Shown: positions 9,246-17,693 of the stretch, in pieces
Position numbering within the stretch: position 1 is the stretch's first letter
Layout: each line of letters starts with the position of its first letter
Source: Rhizobium redzepovicii
Lineage (GTDB): Bacteria; Pseudomonadota; Alphaproteobacteria; Rhizobiales; Rhizobiaceae
DNA: 64,000 nucleotides
Assembly: GCF_019793435.1 (NCBI RefSeq)
Contig: NZ_JAILYH010000004.1
Location: 310,001-374,000, forward strand
Direction of reading: 5' to 3'
Notes under the pieces: model-generated
Databases searched by the model: none
What the model was told of the DNA's origin: nothing
What the model saw: only the letters and a program-made list of their open reading frames with translations
Made by a program: the position numbers and the translations under genes

Positions 9246-10571
9246 ATGCGCGCGACCGTCGTCGTGCCGGTTCTGAAATCGCGCAGCCGCGGCGGTCAGA
9301 CCGAATCGGCCTCGACCCGCACGCCGGAAAGCCGCCTCGAAGAGGCGACGGGCCTTGCCCAGGCGATCGACCTCGACGTCGTCAGCGGCTCGATCGTGCC
9401 GGTCAATGACCCGCGACCGGCGACATTGCTCGGCACCGGCAAGATCGAGGAAATCAAGGCGCTGCTCGATGAGCGCGATTCCGGTCTCGTAATCGTCGAT
9501 CACCCGTTGACACCGGTGCAGCAGCGCAATCTCGAGAAGGAATGGAACGCCAAGGTCATCGACCGGACGGGCCTCATTCTCGAAATCTTCGGCCGCCGCG
9601 CCTCCACCAAGGAGGGCACGCTGCAGGTTGATCTCGCCCATCTGAATTATCAGAAGGGCCGGCTGGTCAGAAGCTGGACCCACCTTGAACGCCAGCGCGG
9701 CGGCGGCGGCTTCATGGGCGGCCCCGGCGAAACCCAGATCGAAGCCGACCGGCGGTTGCTTCAGGACCGCATCATCAAGCTCGAACGCGAGCTGGAGCAG
9801 GTCGTGCGCACCCGCCAGCTCCACCGTGCCAAGCGCCGCAAGGTGCCGCACCCGATCGTGGCGCTCGTCGGCTATACCAATGCCGGCAAGTCGACCCTGT
9901 TCAACCGCATCACCGGCGCCGGCGTGCTGGCCGAAGACATGCTCTTTGCCACGCTCGACCCGACGCTGCGCCGGATGAAGCTGCCGCACGGCCGCACCGT
10001 CATCCTGTCCGACACCGTCGGTTTCATCTCCGACCTGCCGACCCATCTGGTAGCCGCCTTCCGGGCGACGCTGGAAGAGGTGCTGGAAGCCGATCTCATC
10101 CTGCATGTCCGGGATATGTCCGATCCCGACAATCAGGCCCAAAGCTCCGACGTGATGCGCATCCTTGGTGATCTTGGCATCGACGAGGCCGAAGCGGCGA
10201 AGCGGCTGATCGAGGTCTGGAACAAGATCGACCGGCTGGAGCCAGAGGTGCACGACACCATGGTGCAGAAATCAACAGGCGCCAGCAATGTCGTAGCCGT
10301 CTCAGCCGTCAGCGGCGAGGGCGTCGACACGCTGATGGACGAGATCAGCCGCCGGCTTTCCGGCGTCATGACCGAAACCACAGTCCGCCTTCCCGTCGAT
10401 AAGCTGGCGCTGCTGCCCTGGCTCTACGACCACGCGATCGTCGACGGCCGCGAGGACAATGAAGACGGCTCGATCACGCTCGATCTGCGCCTCTCCGAAA
10501 CCGAAGCGACCGAACTCGAACGCCGCATCGGCAGTGGGCCGAAGGCTTCGAAGGAAGATTGGGAGCGGTAA
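9246..10571 (+). CDS. hflX: ribosome-associated GTPase HflX
   Basis: GTPase that splits or rescues stalled ribosomes under stress. The 441 residues from the ATG at 9246 comprise an N-terminal HflX domain and a coiled region. The glycine-rich motif GGGGFMGGPGETQIE comes next, followed by a G domain with Walker A GYTNAGKSTLFN (about residue 209), DTVGFISDLP and NKID. The true start may be earlier: the frame stays open back to the hfq stop (encoding STRDTKNDSIIPEAAKH just ahead of the ATG) but has no ATG, GTG or TTG, only an ATT at 9183. Homologue alignment would settle it. It is co-directional with hfq. Confidence 0.95.
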   Translation: MRATVVVPVLKSRSRGGQTESASTRTPESRLEEATGLAQAIDLDVVSGSIVPVNDPRPATLLGTGKIEEIKALLDERDSGLVIVDHPLTPVQQRNLEKEWNAKVIDRTGLILEIFGRRASTKEGTLQVDLAHLNYQKGRLVRSWTHLERQRGGGGFMGGPGETQIEADRRLLQDRIIKLERELEQVVRTRQLHRAKRRKVPHPIVALVGYTNAGKSTLFNRITGAGVLAEDMLFATLDPTLRRMKLPHGRTVILSDTVGFISDLPTHLVAAFRATLEEVLEADLILHVRDMSDPDNQAQSSDVMRILGDLGIDEAEAAKRLIEVWNKIDRLEPEVHDTMVQKSTGASNVVAVSAVSGEGVDTLMDEISRRLSGVMTETTVRLPVDKLALLPWLYDHAIVDGREDNEDGSITLDLRLSETEATELERRIGSGPKASKEDWER

Positions 10572-10650
10572 GGCACCTATTCTCTCTGGGCTCCAGCCAC
10601 TGAATCGTTCGCGCTCAAGGACTTGGAAGGCGCCAAACTCACCCTCCCTC

Positions 10651-10722
10651 ATTCCTGTGCCTGTCACAGGAATCCAGCCACCGCGCGTCTGCGCGGTGAA
10701 TCACTCTTTTCAAAGCAAGTGA
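10651..10722. repeat. intergenic mosaic of three palindromes (RIME-like)
   Basis: Three consecutive dyads lie between the hflX stop and the mazG stop. The first is ATTCCTGTG / CACAGGAAT with a 5-nt loop (10651-10673). The second is CCGCGC / GCGCGG with a 4-nt loop (10681-10696). The third is TCACT / AGTGA around a T-rich centre (10701-10722). Multi-palindrome intergenic mosaics are known in Rhizobium. I infer a member of that type but cannot assign it to a named family. It may also end transcription of the two convergent genes. Confidence 0.6.
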
Positions 10723-10765
10723 ATATCCCGTGTCAGATGGGCCGAGAGGCGATGCCGCCGAGTGC

Positions 10766-11611
10766 TCACTCAGTGCCCGAGATCACAGCCCGCTCAATCG
10801 CCTTCGCCGCCTGCCAGATCTCCTCCATCCGCTCCAGGCTGGCCGCTTCCAGTGTCTCGCCTGCTGCATCAAGAACATTCTCGATGTGATTGAAACGACG
10901 ACGGAATTTCATATTCGTTCCGCGCAGCGACTGTTCTGGATCGGCCTTCACATGCCGGCCGATATTGACCACCGCAAAGATCAGGTCGCCGAGTTCGTCG
11001 CTGACTTTTGCCCGATCACCGTCTCTCAGCGCCACCCGCAGCTCATCAATCTCTTCCTCGATCTTGTCGAGGATCGGCTCGGGCGCCGACCAGTCGAAAC
11101 CGACCTTGGCGGCGCGTTCCTGCAGCTTCAGCGCTTCCGTCAAAGCCGGAAAGCTGCGCTGCACCGATCCCAGGAAGCCGCCCTTGAAATCTTCGGTGAT
11201 CCCGCGCCTTGCCCGGCGCTCGGCGCGATCGCGTTTTTCCGCCTGCTTGATTTCGTCCCACTGAATCTTCACCGCGTCCGGCGTGTCGGCTGCCGAGCGG
11301 GCGAAGACATGCGGGTGGCGGCGGATCATCTTGGTGGTGATGGCGTTGATGACGTCGCCGAAGGAGAATTCGCCGGCCTCCTCGGCCATGCGGGCATGGA
11401 ATACCACCTGCAGCAGCAGGTCGCCCAGCTCGTCGCAGAGATCGTCCATATCGCCGCGCTCGATCGCGTCGGAGACCTCATAGGCTTCCTCGATCGTATA
11501 GGGTTTGATCGTCTCAAAATTCTGCTCGATGTCCCAGGGGCAGCCGGTCTCGGGATGGCGCAATGCCGCCATGATCTCGATCAGCCGGGAAATATCTTTG
11601 GAAGGTTCCAT
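10766..11611 (-). CDS. mazG: nucleoside triphosphate pyrophosphohydrolase MazG
   Basis: House-cleaning enzyme that hydrolyses NTPs and dNTPs to monophosphates and pyrophosphate. The 281-residue protein has the two tandem all-alpha MazG repeats of the full-length form. The first carries EEAYEVSDAIERGDMDDLCD followed by ELGD, which are the Mg-binding acidic residues. The second carries EEEIDELRVALRDGD and DELGDLIF. The opening GCPWDIEQNFETIKPYTIEE is typical. It is convergent with hflX and 21 nt downstream of the nucleoside deaminase gene on the same strand, so the two nucleotide-metabolism genes may be cotranscribed. Confidence 0.96.
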   Translation of the reverse strand: MEPSKDISRLIEIMAALRHPETGCPWDIEQNFETIKPYTIEEAYEVSDAIERGDMDDLCDELGDLLLQVVFHARMAEEAGEFSFGDVINAITTKMIRRHPHVFARSAADTPDAVKIQWDEIKQAEKRDRAERRARRGITEDFKGGFLGSVQRSFPALTEALKLQERAAKVGFDWSAPEPILDKIEEEIDELRVALRDGDRAKVSDELGDLIFAVVNIGRHVKADPEQSLRGTNMKFRRRFNHIENVLDAAGETLEAASLERMEEIWQAAKAIERAVISGTE

Positions 11612-11632
11612 GGTGCCTCAGTTGAGCGGGAC

Positions 11633-12220
11633 TCAGTTAAGGGGAATATCGTTGGCGCTCTTCGACGACTGGTAGGTCGTGGAAAGCGCGTCGTAGCGGG
11701 CCTTGATGCGCGCGGTCTGCGCCATGAGCGCGGTCTTCGGCTGAGCCTCTTCGGTCTCGACGAGATCGGCGATGGCAAAGCTATTCCAGAAGCCGTTTTG
11801 CCTGCGATAGCCGCCGGGTTCAAGTCCGAAGACCTCCTTGAGGATCTTCAGGTCGTGCGGAATGGCGAAGGCATCGCGGGAATCCTCATGGCTGAAGAAA
11901 TAATAGAAATTGTCGAAGCCCGCCCAAGTGATCGCCGACATGCACATGGTGCAGGGTTCGTGCGTCGACAGGAAGATCAGATCCTTGGTCGCCGGCTTCT
12001 CGCCAAGTTCGTAGAAGCGCTTCAGCGTATGCACCTCGCCGTGCCAGAGCGGGTTCTCCAACTCGTTATTGGTCTCGGCGACGACGAGCGACAGATCGGA
12101 TTTGCGCAGGATCGCCGCGCCGAACACCTTGTTGCCCAGGGAAACGCCGTGCTCGGTCAGCGGCAGGATATCGTTCTCGATGACCGAAAGCAGGCGGGCG
12201 GCGATCGTCTTGTCAGGCAT
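11633..12220 (-). CDS. zinc-dependent nucleoside/cytidine deaminase-family protein
   Basis: Member of the CDA/guanine-deaminase-like fold, 195 residues. The catalytic zinc site is visible as HGEVHTL (His plus the proton-shuttling Glu) and the THEPCTMCMSA motif (two Cys). It is longer than a minimal tRNA or nucleoside deaminase because of an extra C-terminal segment after about residue 130 (DSRDAFAIPHDLKIL onward). The substrate cannot be assigned: guanine, cytosine or a modified base are all possible. It lies upstream of mazG on the same strand and is divergent from cysG. Confidence 0.82.
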   Translation of the reverse strand: MPDKTIAARLLSVIENDILPLTEHGVSLGNKVFGAAILRKSDLSLVVAETNNELENPLWHGEVHTLKRFYELGEKPATKDLIFLSTHEPCTMCMSAITWAGFDNFYYFFSHEDSRDAFAIPHDLKILKEVFGLEPGGYRRQNGFWNSFAIADLVETEEAQPKTALMAQTARIKARYDALSTTYQSSKSANDIPLN

Positions 12221-12484
12221 TGGCGTCTCCGGTTTTCCCTCAGTCTATCGTCTTGGCGGCGCGAGCGAAATGCGCCAAACGCCGGTGGACGCCGTTTGTC
12301 ACAGGCTTTATACTGCGCTGCAGCAAAGAGAGTGGGATCAGGTGGTTTTCGTCAGCACGGGTGACTTTTCTCAAATCGCCGACGACGCGAGCAAAAGAAT
12401 ACGCGCTTGCTGGGGCTTTCGAATTTCTGTTCCTTCAATCCCTTGTCGATCACGGGCATATTCTGGCAACTTCGAAGTGGATTG

Positions 12485-13924
12485 ATGATGTCTCCCAAGA
12501 CTGAGCAGCTTTCGGTATTTCCAGCCTTCTTTCGCGTGGAAGGCCAGAAGACGGCTGTCTTCGGCAATGGCGACGAGGCTTTCGCCAAGGTGCGGCTGCT
12601 GCTCAACACGCGGGCGCGGATCGTTGCCTATGCCGACAGGCCGGAAGCCGATTATCACGCCTTCCTGATTGCCAACCGCATCGAGACCGTACGCGCCGGC
12701 TTTTCCGCCGAGCAGGTCGCGGATTCGGCACTGGTTTTCGCCGCCACCGGCGATGAAGCCGAGGATCGCGAGATCGTCGATGCCGCCCGCGCCGCCCGAA
12801 TTCCGGCCAATGCCGTCGATCAGCCCGATTACTGCGATTTCTTCACCCCGGCGCTGGTCAATCGCGCCCCGGTCGCTGTAGCGATCGGCACCGAAGGGGC
12901 AGGGCCGGTTCTGGCGCAGATGATCCGGGCGCAGATCGATCAGCTTCTTTCCCCCTCGCTCGGGCGGCTTGCTGCACTCGCAACGAGCTACCGCAAAGTC
13001 GTCGAACAACTGGTGCCACGCGGCGTTTCCCGCCGCGTCTTCTGGCGCCGCTTCTTCTCAGGCGCTGTGGCCGATGCGGTCGCCAACGGCAACCTGCCGC
13101 AGGCCCGTCATGCCGCCGACCGGCTGCTAAGGTCTATCGACAAGGTCGCCGGCCATATCTGGCTGGTTGGCGCCGGCCCAGGCGCCGAGGATCTGCTGAC
13201 GCTGCGCGCCCAGCGGGTCATGATGGAAGCCGATGTCATCGTCTTTGACGCGCTCGTGCCGCAGGCGATCGTCGATATGGGCCGCCGCGACGCCGAGCGG
13301 CTTTCCGTCGGCAAGCGCAAGGGCTGCCATTCGAAATCGCAGGAAGAGATCAACGAGCTTCTGGTCGAGCTCGGCCGCCAGGGAAAGCGCGTCGTCCGCC
13401 TCAAGTCGGGCGATCCGTTGGTCTATGGCCGGGCAGGCGAAGAGATGGCCGCATTGCGCGCTGCCGGCATCACCTATGAGGTCGTGCCCGGCATCACCTC
13501 GGCTTTCGCCGCTGCTGCCGATTTCGAGCTGCCGCTGACGCTACGCGGCGTTGCCTCCTCGCTCGTCTTCACCACGGGCCATGATCTCACCGGCGACGTG
13601 CTACCCGATTGGGCAAGCCTTGCTGTCTCGGGCGCGACGATCGCCGTCTATATGGGCCGCACGGTTGCCGCCTCGGTCGCCGAGCGGCTGATGCAGGCCG
13701 GCATTCCCTCCGAGACCACAGTCGCCGTTATCGAAAATGCCAGCCGCGCGGAGCGCCGTCTGCTGCATGGCACGCTTGCCGATCTTCCCGATCTGCAGCA
13801 CCGTGACGAGTTGACGGGACCAGTCATGGTCATTATCGGCGATGCGGTTGCCGGCGCCAATTTCGAACTGTCCGAGCCGCTGGTGCGTGCGAACGCCCGG
13901 CTCGAGGAACTTGCAAGGAGCTGA
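12485..13924 (+). CDS. cysG: siroheme synthase (uroporphyrinogen methyltransferase/dehydrogenase/ferrochelatase)
   Basis: Trifunctional enzyme that makes siroheme, the cofactor of the sulfite reductase encoded two genes downstream. The N-terminal half is a precorrin-2 dehydrogenase/ferrochelatase (CysG_N-like, about residues 10-190). The C-terminal half is a SAM-dependent uroporphyrinogen-III methyltransferase with VGAGPGAEDLLTLRA, VVRLKSGDPLVYGRAGEE and VPGITSAFAAAA. I placed the start at the ATG pair 12485/12488, since the upstream reading (MLGLSNFCSFNPL) does not look like the family. About 479 residues, close to the usual length. It heads the operon cysG-DUF2849-cysI-DUF934, whose genes are spaced 2-10 nt apart. 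Confidence 0.94.
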   Translation: MMSPKTEQLSVFPAFFRVEGQKTAVFGNGDEAFAKVRLLLNTRARIVAYADRPEADYHAFLIANRIETVRAGFSAEQVADSALVFAATGDEAEDREIVDAARAARIPANAVDQPDYCDFFTPALVNRAPVAVAIGTEGAGPVLAQMIRAQIDQLLSPSLGRLAALATSYRKVVEQLVPRGVSRRVFWRRFFSGAVADAVANGNLPQARHAADRLLRSIDKVAGHIWLVGAGPGAEDLLTLRAQRVMMEADVIVFDALVPQAIVDMGRRDAERLSVGKRKGCHSKSQEEINELLVELGRQGKRVVRLKSGDPLVYGRAGEEMAALRAAGITYEVVPGITSAFAAAADFELPLTLRGVASSLVFTTGHDLTGDVLPDWASLAVSGATIAVYMGRTVAASVAERLMQAGIPSETTVAVIENASRAERRLLHGTLADLPDLQHRDELTGPVMVIIGDAVAGANFELSEPLVRANARLEELARS

Positions 13925-13926
13925 AT

Positions 13927-14241
13927 ATGGTAGACAAGGTTCTGACGGCCAACCGGCTGACGGACGGCATTGCCGTCTGGCTGGATGCGAACGGGAAATG
14001 GTCCACCTCGCTGCAGGAGGCGCTTGTCGCCCGTCATAACGAAGCCGTCGAAGCGCTGGAGGCGATCGGCAAGAAGTCCTATGCCGACAACGAGGTGGTT
14101 GACGTCGCCGTCGTCGACGTTCAGGAAACTGACGGTATTCTCTGGCCGCTTCGCCTTCGTGAGCGCATCCGTGCGCAAGGTCCGACCATGGAATATGCAC
14201 CGGGCTACGCTCCGGCCGATCCCGAATTCATTGCAGTCTGA
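13927..14241 (+). CDS. DUF2849 protein of the sulfite-reduction operon
   Basis: A 104-residue protein of the DUF2849 family, with no known enzyme activity. It starts 2 nt after the cysG stop and ends 8 nt before cysI, so it is translationally linked to both. It has no signal peptide, membrane segment or cysteine. It is rich in acidic residues around DNEVVDVAVVDVQETDG. Constant location next to cysI suggests a small accessory role in siroheme insertion or sulfite reductase assembly or electron supply. That is inference only. Confidence 0.86.
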   Translation: MVDKVLTANRLTDGIAVWLDANGKWSTSLQEALVARHNEAVEALEAIGKKSYADNEVVDVAVVDVQETDGILWPLRLRERIRAQGPTMEYAPGYAPADPEFIAV

Positions 14242-14249
14242 GGAAGACG

Positions 14250-15920
14250 ATGTACCGTTACGACGAATTTGACCATGCCTTTGTCAGCGAGCGTGTCGAG
14301 CAGTTCCGCGACCAGGTTCAGCGCCGCCTTGCCGGCGAGCTTGCCGAGGATGCGTTCAAGCCGCTGCGCCTGATGAACGGCGTCTACCTGCAGCTTCATG
14401 CCTATATGCTGCGCATCGCCATTCCCTATGGCACGCTGAGCGCGCGCCAGATGCGTATGCTCGCCCATATCGCCCGCACCTATGACCGCGGTTATGGCCA
14501 TTTCACCACGCGCCAGAACCTGCAGTTCAACTGGCCGAAGCTGTCGGAAATCCCCGATGCGCTCGCCGATCTTGCCAGCGTCGAGATGCATGCGCTGCAG
14601 ACCTCGGGCAACTGCATTAGAAACGTGACCGCCGATCACTTCGCCGGTGCAGCCGCCGACGAGATTGCCGATCCCAGGCCTTATGCCGAAATCCTCCGCC
14701 AGTGGTCGTCGGTCCATCCGGAATTCTCCTTCCTGCCGCGCAAGTTCAAGATCGCCGTCACCGGCGCCGAGCGCGATCGCGCCGCCATCCAGGTCCATGA
14801 TATCGGCTTGCACCTGAAGAAGAACGACAAGGGCGAGATCGGCTTTGCCGTCTATGTGGGCGGGGGCCAGGGCCGCACGCCGATGATCGCCAAGCTGATC
14901 CGCGACTTCCTGTCCGAGGAGGATCTGCTCTCCTACACCACGGCAATCGTGCGCGTGTACAATCTGCATGGCCGCCGCGACAACAAATACAAGGCCCGCA
15001 TCAAGATCCTGGTGCACGAAACCGGCGCCGAGGAATTGACGCGCCAGGTGGAGGCCGAATTCGCCTCGCTCAGGGATAGTGAGCTGAAACTGCCGGAACA
15101 GGATGTCGAGGCGATCACCAGCTATTTCGCGCTGCCTGACCTGCCTCAGCGCGCCGAGGGCTGGGAAAACCTCGCCCGCTGGAAGAAGGCCGATCCGGCT
15201 TTCGCCCGCTGGGTCCAGCAGAATGTGCAGCCGCACAAGAACCCCGATTACGGCATGGTGACGATTTCGCTGAAGCCGATCGGCGGTATTCCGGGCGATG
15301 CCACCGACGCGCAGATGGATGCGATCGCCGATCTCGCCGTGGAATATGCCTTCGACGAAATCCGCGTCAGCCACGAGCAGAACCTGATCCTGCCGCATGT
15401 GGCGCTGGCCGATCTCGAAGCCGTCTATCGCGGTCTCGTCGCTATCGATCTGGCGGAAGCCAATGCCGGCCTGATCACAGATATCATTGCCTGTCCGGGG
15501 CTGGACTACTGTGCGCTCGCCAATGCGCGCTCCATTCCGCTGGCGCAGGAAATCTCCCGCCGCTTCGGCAGCGCCGAACGCCAGGCCGAGATCGGCGAGC
15601 TGAAGATCAAGATCTCCGGCTGCATCAATGCCTGCGGCCATCACCATGTCGGCCATATCGGCCTGCTCGGTGTGGAGAAGAAGGGCGCCGAACTCTACCA
15701 GATCACGCTTGGCGGCTCCGGCGACGAACATACCTCGATCGGTGAAATCATCGGCCGCGGCTTCGAGCCGGACCGGGTGACGGACGCGATCGAGACGATC
15801 GTCGACACCTATCTCGGCCTGCGCCTCGATCCGTCCGAAATCTTCCTTGCTGCCTATCGCCGCGTCGGACCGCAGCCTTTCAAGACCGCGCTCTATGGCG
15901 CCGCCGCGGAAGCGGCGTAA
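14250..15920 (+). CDS. cysI: sulfite reductase (siroheme/4Fe-4S hemoprotein)
   Basis: Reduces sulfite to sulfide for cysteine synthesis in the cytoplasm. The 556-residue protein has the duplicated ferredoxin-like/nitrite-sulfite reductase domains. It also has the cluster-siroheme cysteines: Cys415 and Cys421 (CPGLDYC) and Cys458 and Cys462 (KISGCINACG). The substrate-loop motif HFTTRQNLQFNW is present. It could be labelled a ferredoxin-type nitrite/sulfite reductase. The cysG neighbour and absence of nitrate genes favour assimilatory sulfite reduction. No separate CysJ flavoprotein is seen, so the electron donor is probably ferredoxin. Confidence 0.93.
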   Translation: MYRYDEFDHAFVSERVEQFRDQVQRRLAGELAEDAFKPLRLMNGVYLQLHAYMLRIAIPYGTLSARQMRMLAHIARTYDRGYGHFTTRQNLQFNWPKLSEIPDALADLASVEMHALQTSGNCIRNVTADHFAGAAADEIADPRPYAEILRQWSSVHPEFSFLPRKFKIAVTGAERDRAAIQVHDIGLHLKKNDKGEIGFAVYVGGGQGRTPMIAKLIRDFLSEEDLLSYTTAIVRVYNLHGRRDNKYKARIKILVHETGAEELTRQVEAEFASLRDSELKLPEQDVEAITSYFALPDLPQRAEGWENLARWKKADPAFARWVQQNVQPHKNPDYGMVTISLKPIGGIPGDATDAQMDAIADLAVEYAFDEIRVSHEQNLILPHVALADLEAVYRGLVAIDLAEANAGLITDIIACPGLDYCALANARSIPLAQEISRRFGSAERQAEIGELKIKISGCINACGHHHVGHIGLLGVEKKGAELYQITLGGSGDEHTSIGEIIGRGFEPDRVTDAIETIVDTYLGLRLDPSEIFLAAYRRVGPQPFKTALYGAAAEAA

Positions 15921-15930
15921 GGAGGCGATG

Positions 15931-16443
15931 ATGACGAAGATCTGGAGAGAGACCGGTTTTGTCGAGAACGATCCCTGGGTGATCGAGACCGATGAGGTGA
16001 AGGCGAGCGGGCAGCAGAAGCCGCTGCTCGGCCTCGACGAACTGATCGCCAAGGCCGACGAAAGCAATGATGTCGGCCTCGGCGTGCTGATCAAGCCGGC
16101 CGACGACGTGCGCCGGCTAGAGCCCTATCTATCCCGCCTCGACATCGTTGCCGTCGCCTTTCCGGCGTTCAACGACGGCCGCGCCTTCAGCCATGCCTCG
16201 CTGCTGCGCCAGCGTCTCGGCTATACCAACGAGCTGCGCGCCGTCGGCGACGTGCTGATCGATCAGGTGCCGCTGATGCAGCGCGTCGGCATCGACAGTT
16301 TTGCTGTCAGCAATGCCACGGCGCTGAAGCGGCTTTCCGAAAACCGTCTTCCCGCCATTCCCCATCATTATCAGCCGGCGGTGCGTGACGCCGAAGCCGG
16401 CAAGGGCTATAGTTGGCGCCGTCAGGCGAAGCCGGCCGCATAA
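15931..16443 (+). CDS. DUF934 protein of the sulfite-reduction operon
   Basis: A 170-residue DUF934 protein, a family consistently linked to cysI and cysH in proteobacteria but without a proven activity. Conserved-looking segments are FPAFNDGRAFSHASLLRQR and the C-terminal RLPAIPHHYQPAV. GGAGG at 15921-15925 directly follows the cysI stop, placing the start at the second of two adjacent ATGs (15931; 15928 is too close to the ribosome site). It is the last gene of the compact cysG operon, 38 nt before the FAD hydroxylase gene. Confidence 0.9.
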   Translation: MTKIWRETGFVENDPWVIETDEVKASGQQKPLLGLDELIAKADESNDVGLGVLIKPADDVRRLEPYLSRLDIVAVAFPAFNDGRAFSHASLLRQRLGYTNELRAVGDVLIDQVPLMQRVGIDSFAVSNATALKRLSENRLPAIPHHYQPAVRDAEAGKGYSWRRQAKPAA

Positions 16444-16481
16444 GCGGCCGCTCCGTCTTTTCACGATGACGGAACGGTAGC

Positions 16482-17693
16482 ATGAAGACATTCGAAGTGG
16501 CGGTGATCGGCGGCGGCCTCGCCGGTATGATCGCGGCAATCGCGCTCGCCCGCGGCGGCCGCAGCGTGGCGCTGGTGGCGCCCGTTGCCGCAAAGGAGGA
16601 CCGGCGCACCACGGCGCTGATGGATCAGTCGATCCGCTTTCTCGATCGGCTGGCGCTCTGGGACAAGCTCCGCCCGGCGACGGCACCTCTTGCCAGCATG
16701 CGCATCATCGACGGCACCGACCGGCTGCTGCGCGCGCCGACCACCACCTTCCGCGCCGCCGAAGTGGGCCTCGATGCCTTCGGCTATAATTTCCCCAACA
16801 AGGCGCTGACCGCGATCCTCGAACAGGCCACGGCCGACGAGGGCAATATCACCCGCTTCACCGATATGGCCGAATCGATCGAGATCTCGGCCGAGAAAGT
16901 GTCGATCGCACTAGCCGGCGGCGAGACGCTTTTCGCCGATTTTGCCGTCGGCGCCGATGGTCGCGGCTCGAAACTGCGCGAGACGGCCGGGATCGGCGTG
17001 CGCAAGTGGTCTTATCCGCAATCGGCCATGGTGCTGAATTTCGCCCATTCCCTGCCGCACCAGAACATCTCGAGCGAATTCCACACCAAACACGGCCCCT
17101 TCACCCAGGTGCCGCTGCCGGGGAGCCGCTCGAGCCTCGTCTGGGTGCAGGATCCGGCTGAGGCGGCCGCCCGCATGGAATTGCCGGTTGTCGAACTCGG
17201 CCGGCTTGTCGAGGCGCAGATGCAGTCCATGCTCGGCAAAGTCGATGTGGAGGAGGGCGTCCAGCTCTGGCAGCTGTCGGGCATGATGGCGCATCGTTTC
17301 GGCAAGGGACGCATCGCGCTGATCGGCGAGGCCGCCCATGTCTTCCCGCCGATCGGGGCGCAGGGGCTGAACCTCAGCCTGCGCGATATCATGGCGCTGA
17401 CCGACATCCTTTGCGACAGGGCGGAATTGCCGGTGCCAGCCGATGCCGGCGAAAGTTTCGACCACAAGCGCCGTGCCGACATCATGACGCGCACGGCAAG
17501 CGTCGATCTTCTCAACCGCTCGCTGCTCTCGGATTTCCTGCCGGTGCAGATGCTACGGGCCGCCGGCCTGCATATCCTCTCGGCCATTCCGCCGCTGCGC
17601 AGCATCGTGATGCGCGAAGGCATCGAGCCCGGCCGGGGCTTCCGCGATATTCCCGATGCGCTACGGGAAAAGCTGAAGCGGAAGAAGGCCTGA
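16482..17693 (+). CDS. UbiH/UbiF-family FAD-dependent hydroxylase
   Basis: FAD monooxygenase of the ubiquinone-biosynthesis hydroxylase family, 403 residues. It has the N-terminal dinucleotide motif VIGGGLAGMIAAIALAR, the mid-protein VGADGRGSKLRE (DG motif) and IALIGEAAHVFPPIGAQGLN (GD motif). It most likely hydroxylates the ubiquinone aromatic ring; which carbon cannot be told from sequence. Its last 33 nt overlap the convergent AEC carrier gene. The preceding DUF934 gene is close enough for read-through, but a functional link to sulfur assimilation is not evident. Confidence 0.87.
   Translation: MKTFEVAVIGGGLAGMIAAIALARGGRSVALVAPVAAKEDRRTTALMDQSIRFLDRLALWDKLRPATAPLASMRIIDGTDRLLRAPTTTFRAAEVGLDAFGYNFPNKALTAILEQATADEGNITRFTDMAESIEISAEKVSIALAGGETLFADFAVGADGRGSKLRETAGIGVRKWSYPQSAMVLNFAHSLPHQNISSEFHTKHGPFTQVPLPGSRSSLVWVQDPAEAAARMELPVVELGRLVEAQMQSMLGKVDVEEGVQLWQLSGMMAHRFGKGRIALIGEAAHVFPPIGAQGLNLSLRDIMALTDILCDRAELPVPADAGESFDHKRRADIMTRTASVDLLNRSLLSDFLPVQMLRAAGLHILSAIPPLRSIVMREGIEPGRGFRDIPDALREKLKRKKA

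Noticed and set aside
10730..12364. 544-codon plus-strand frame over mazG and the deaminase
   Set aside because: Antisense to two genes with intact motifs; no family resemblance.
14205..16094. 629-codon minus-strand frame over cysI
   Set aside because: Shadow of cysI; its protein has no recognisable domain and overlaps a conserved operon.
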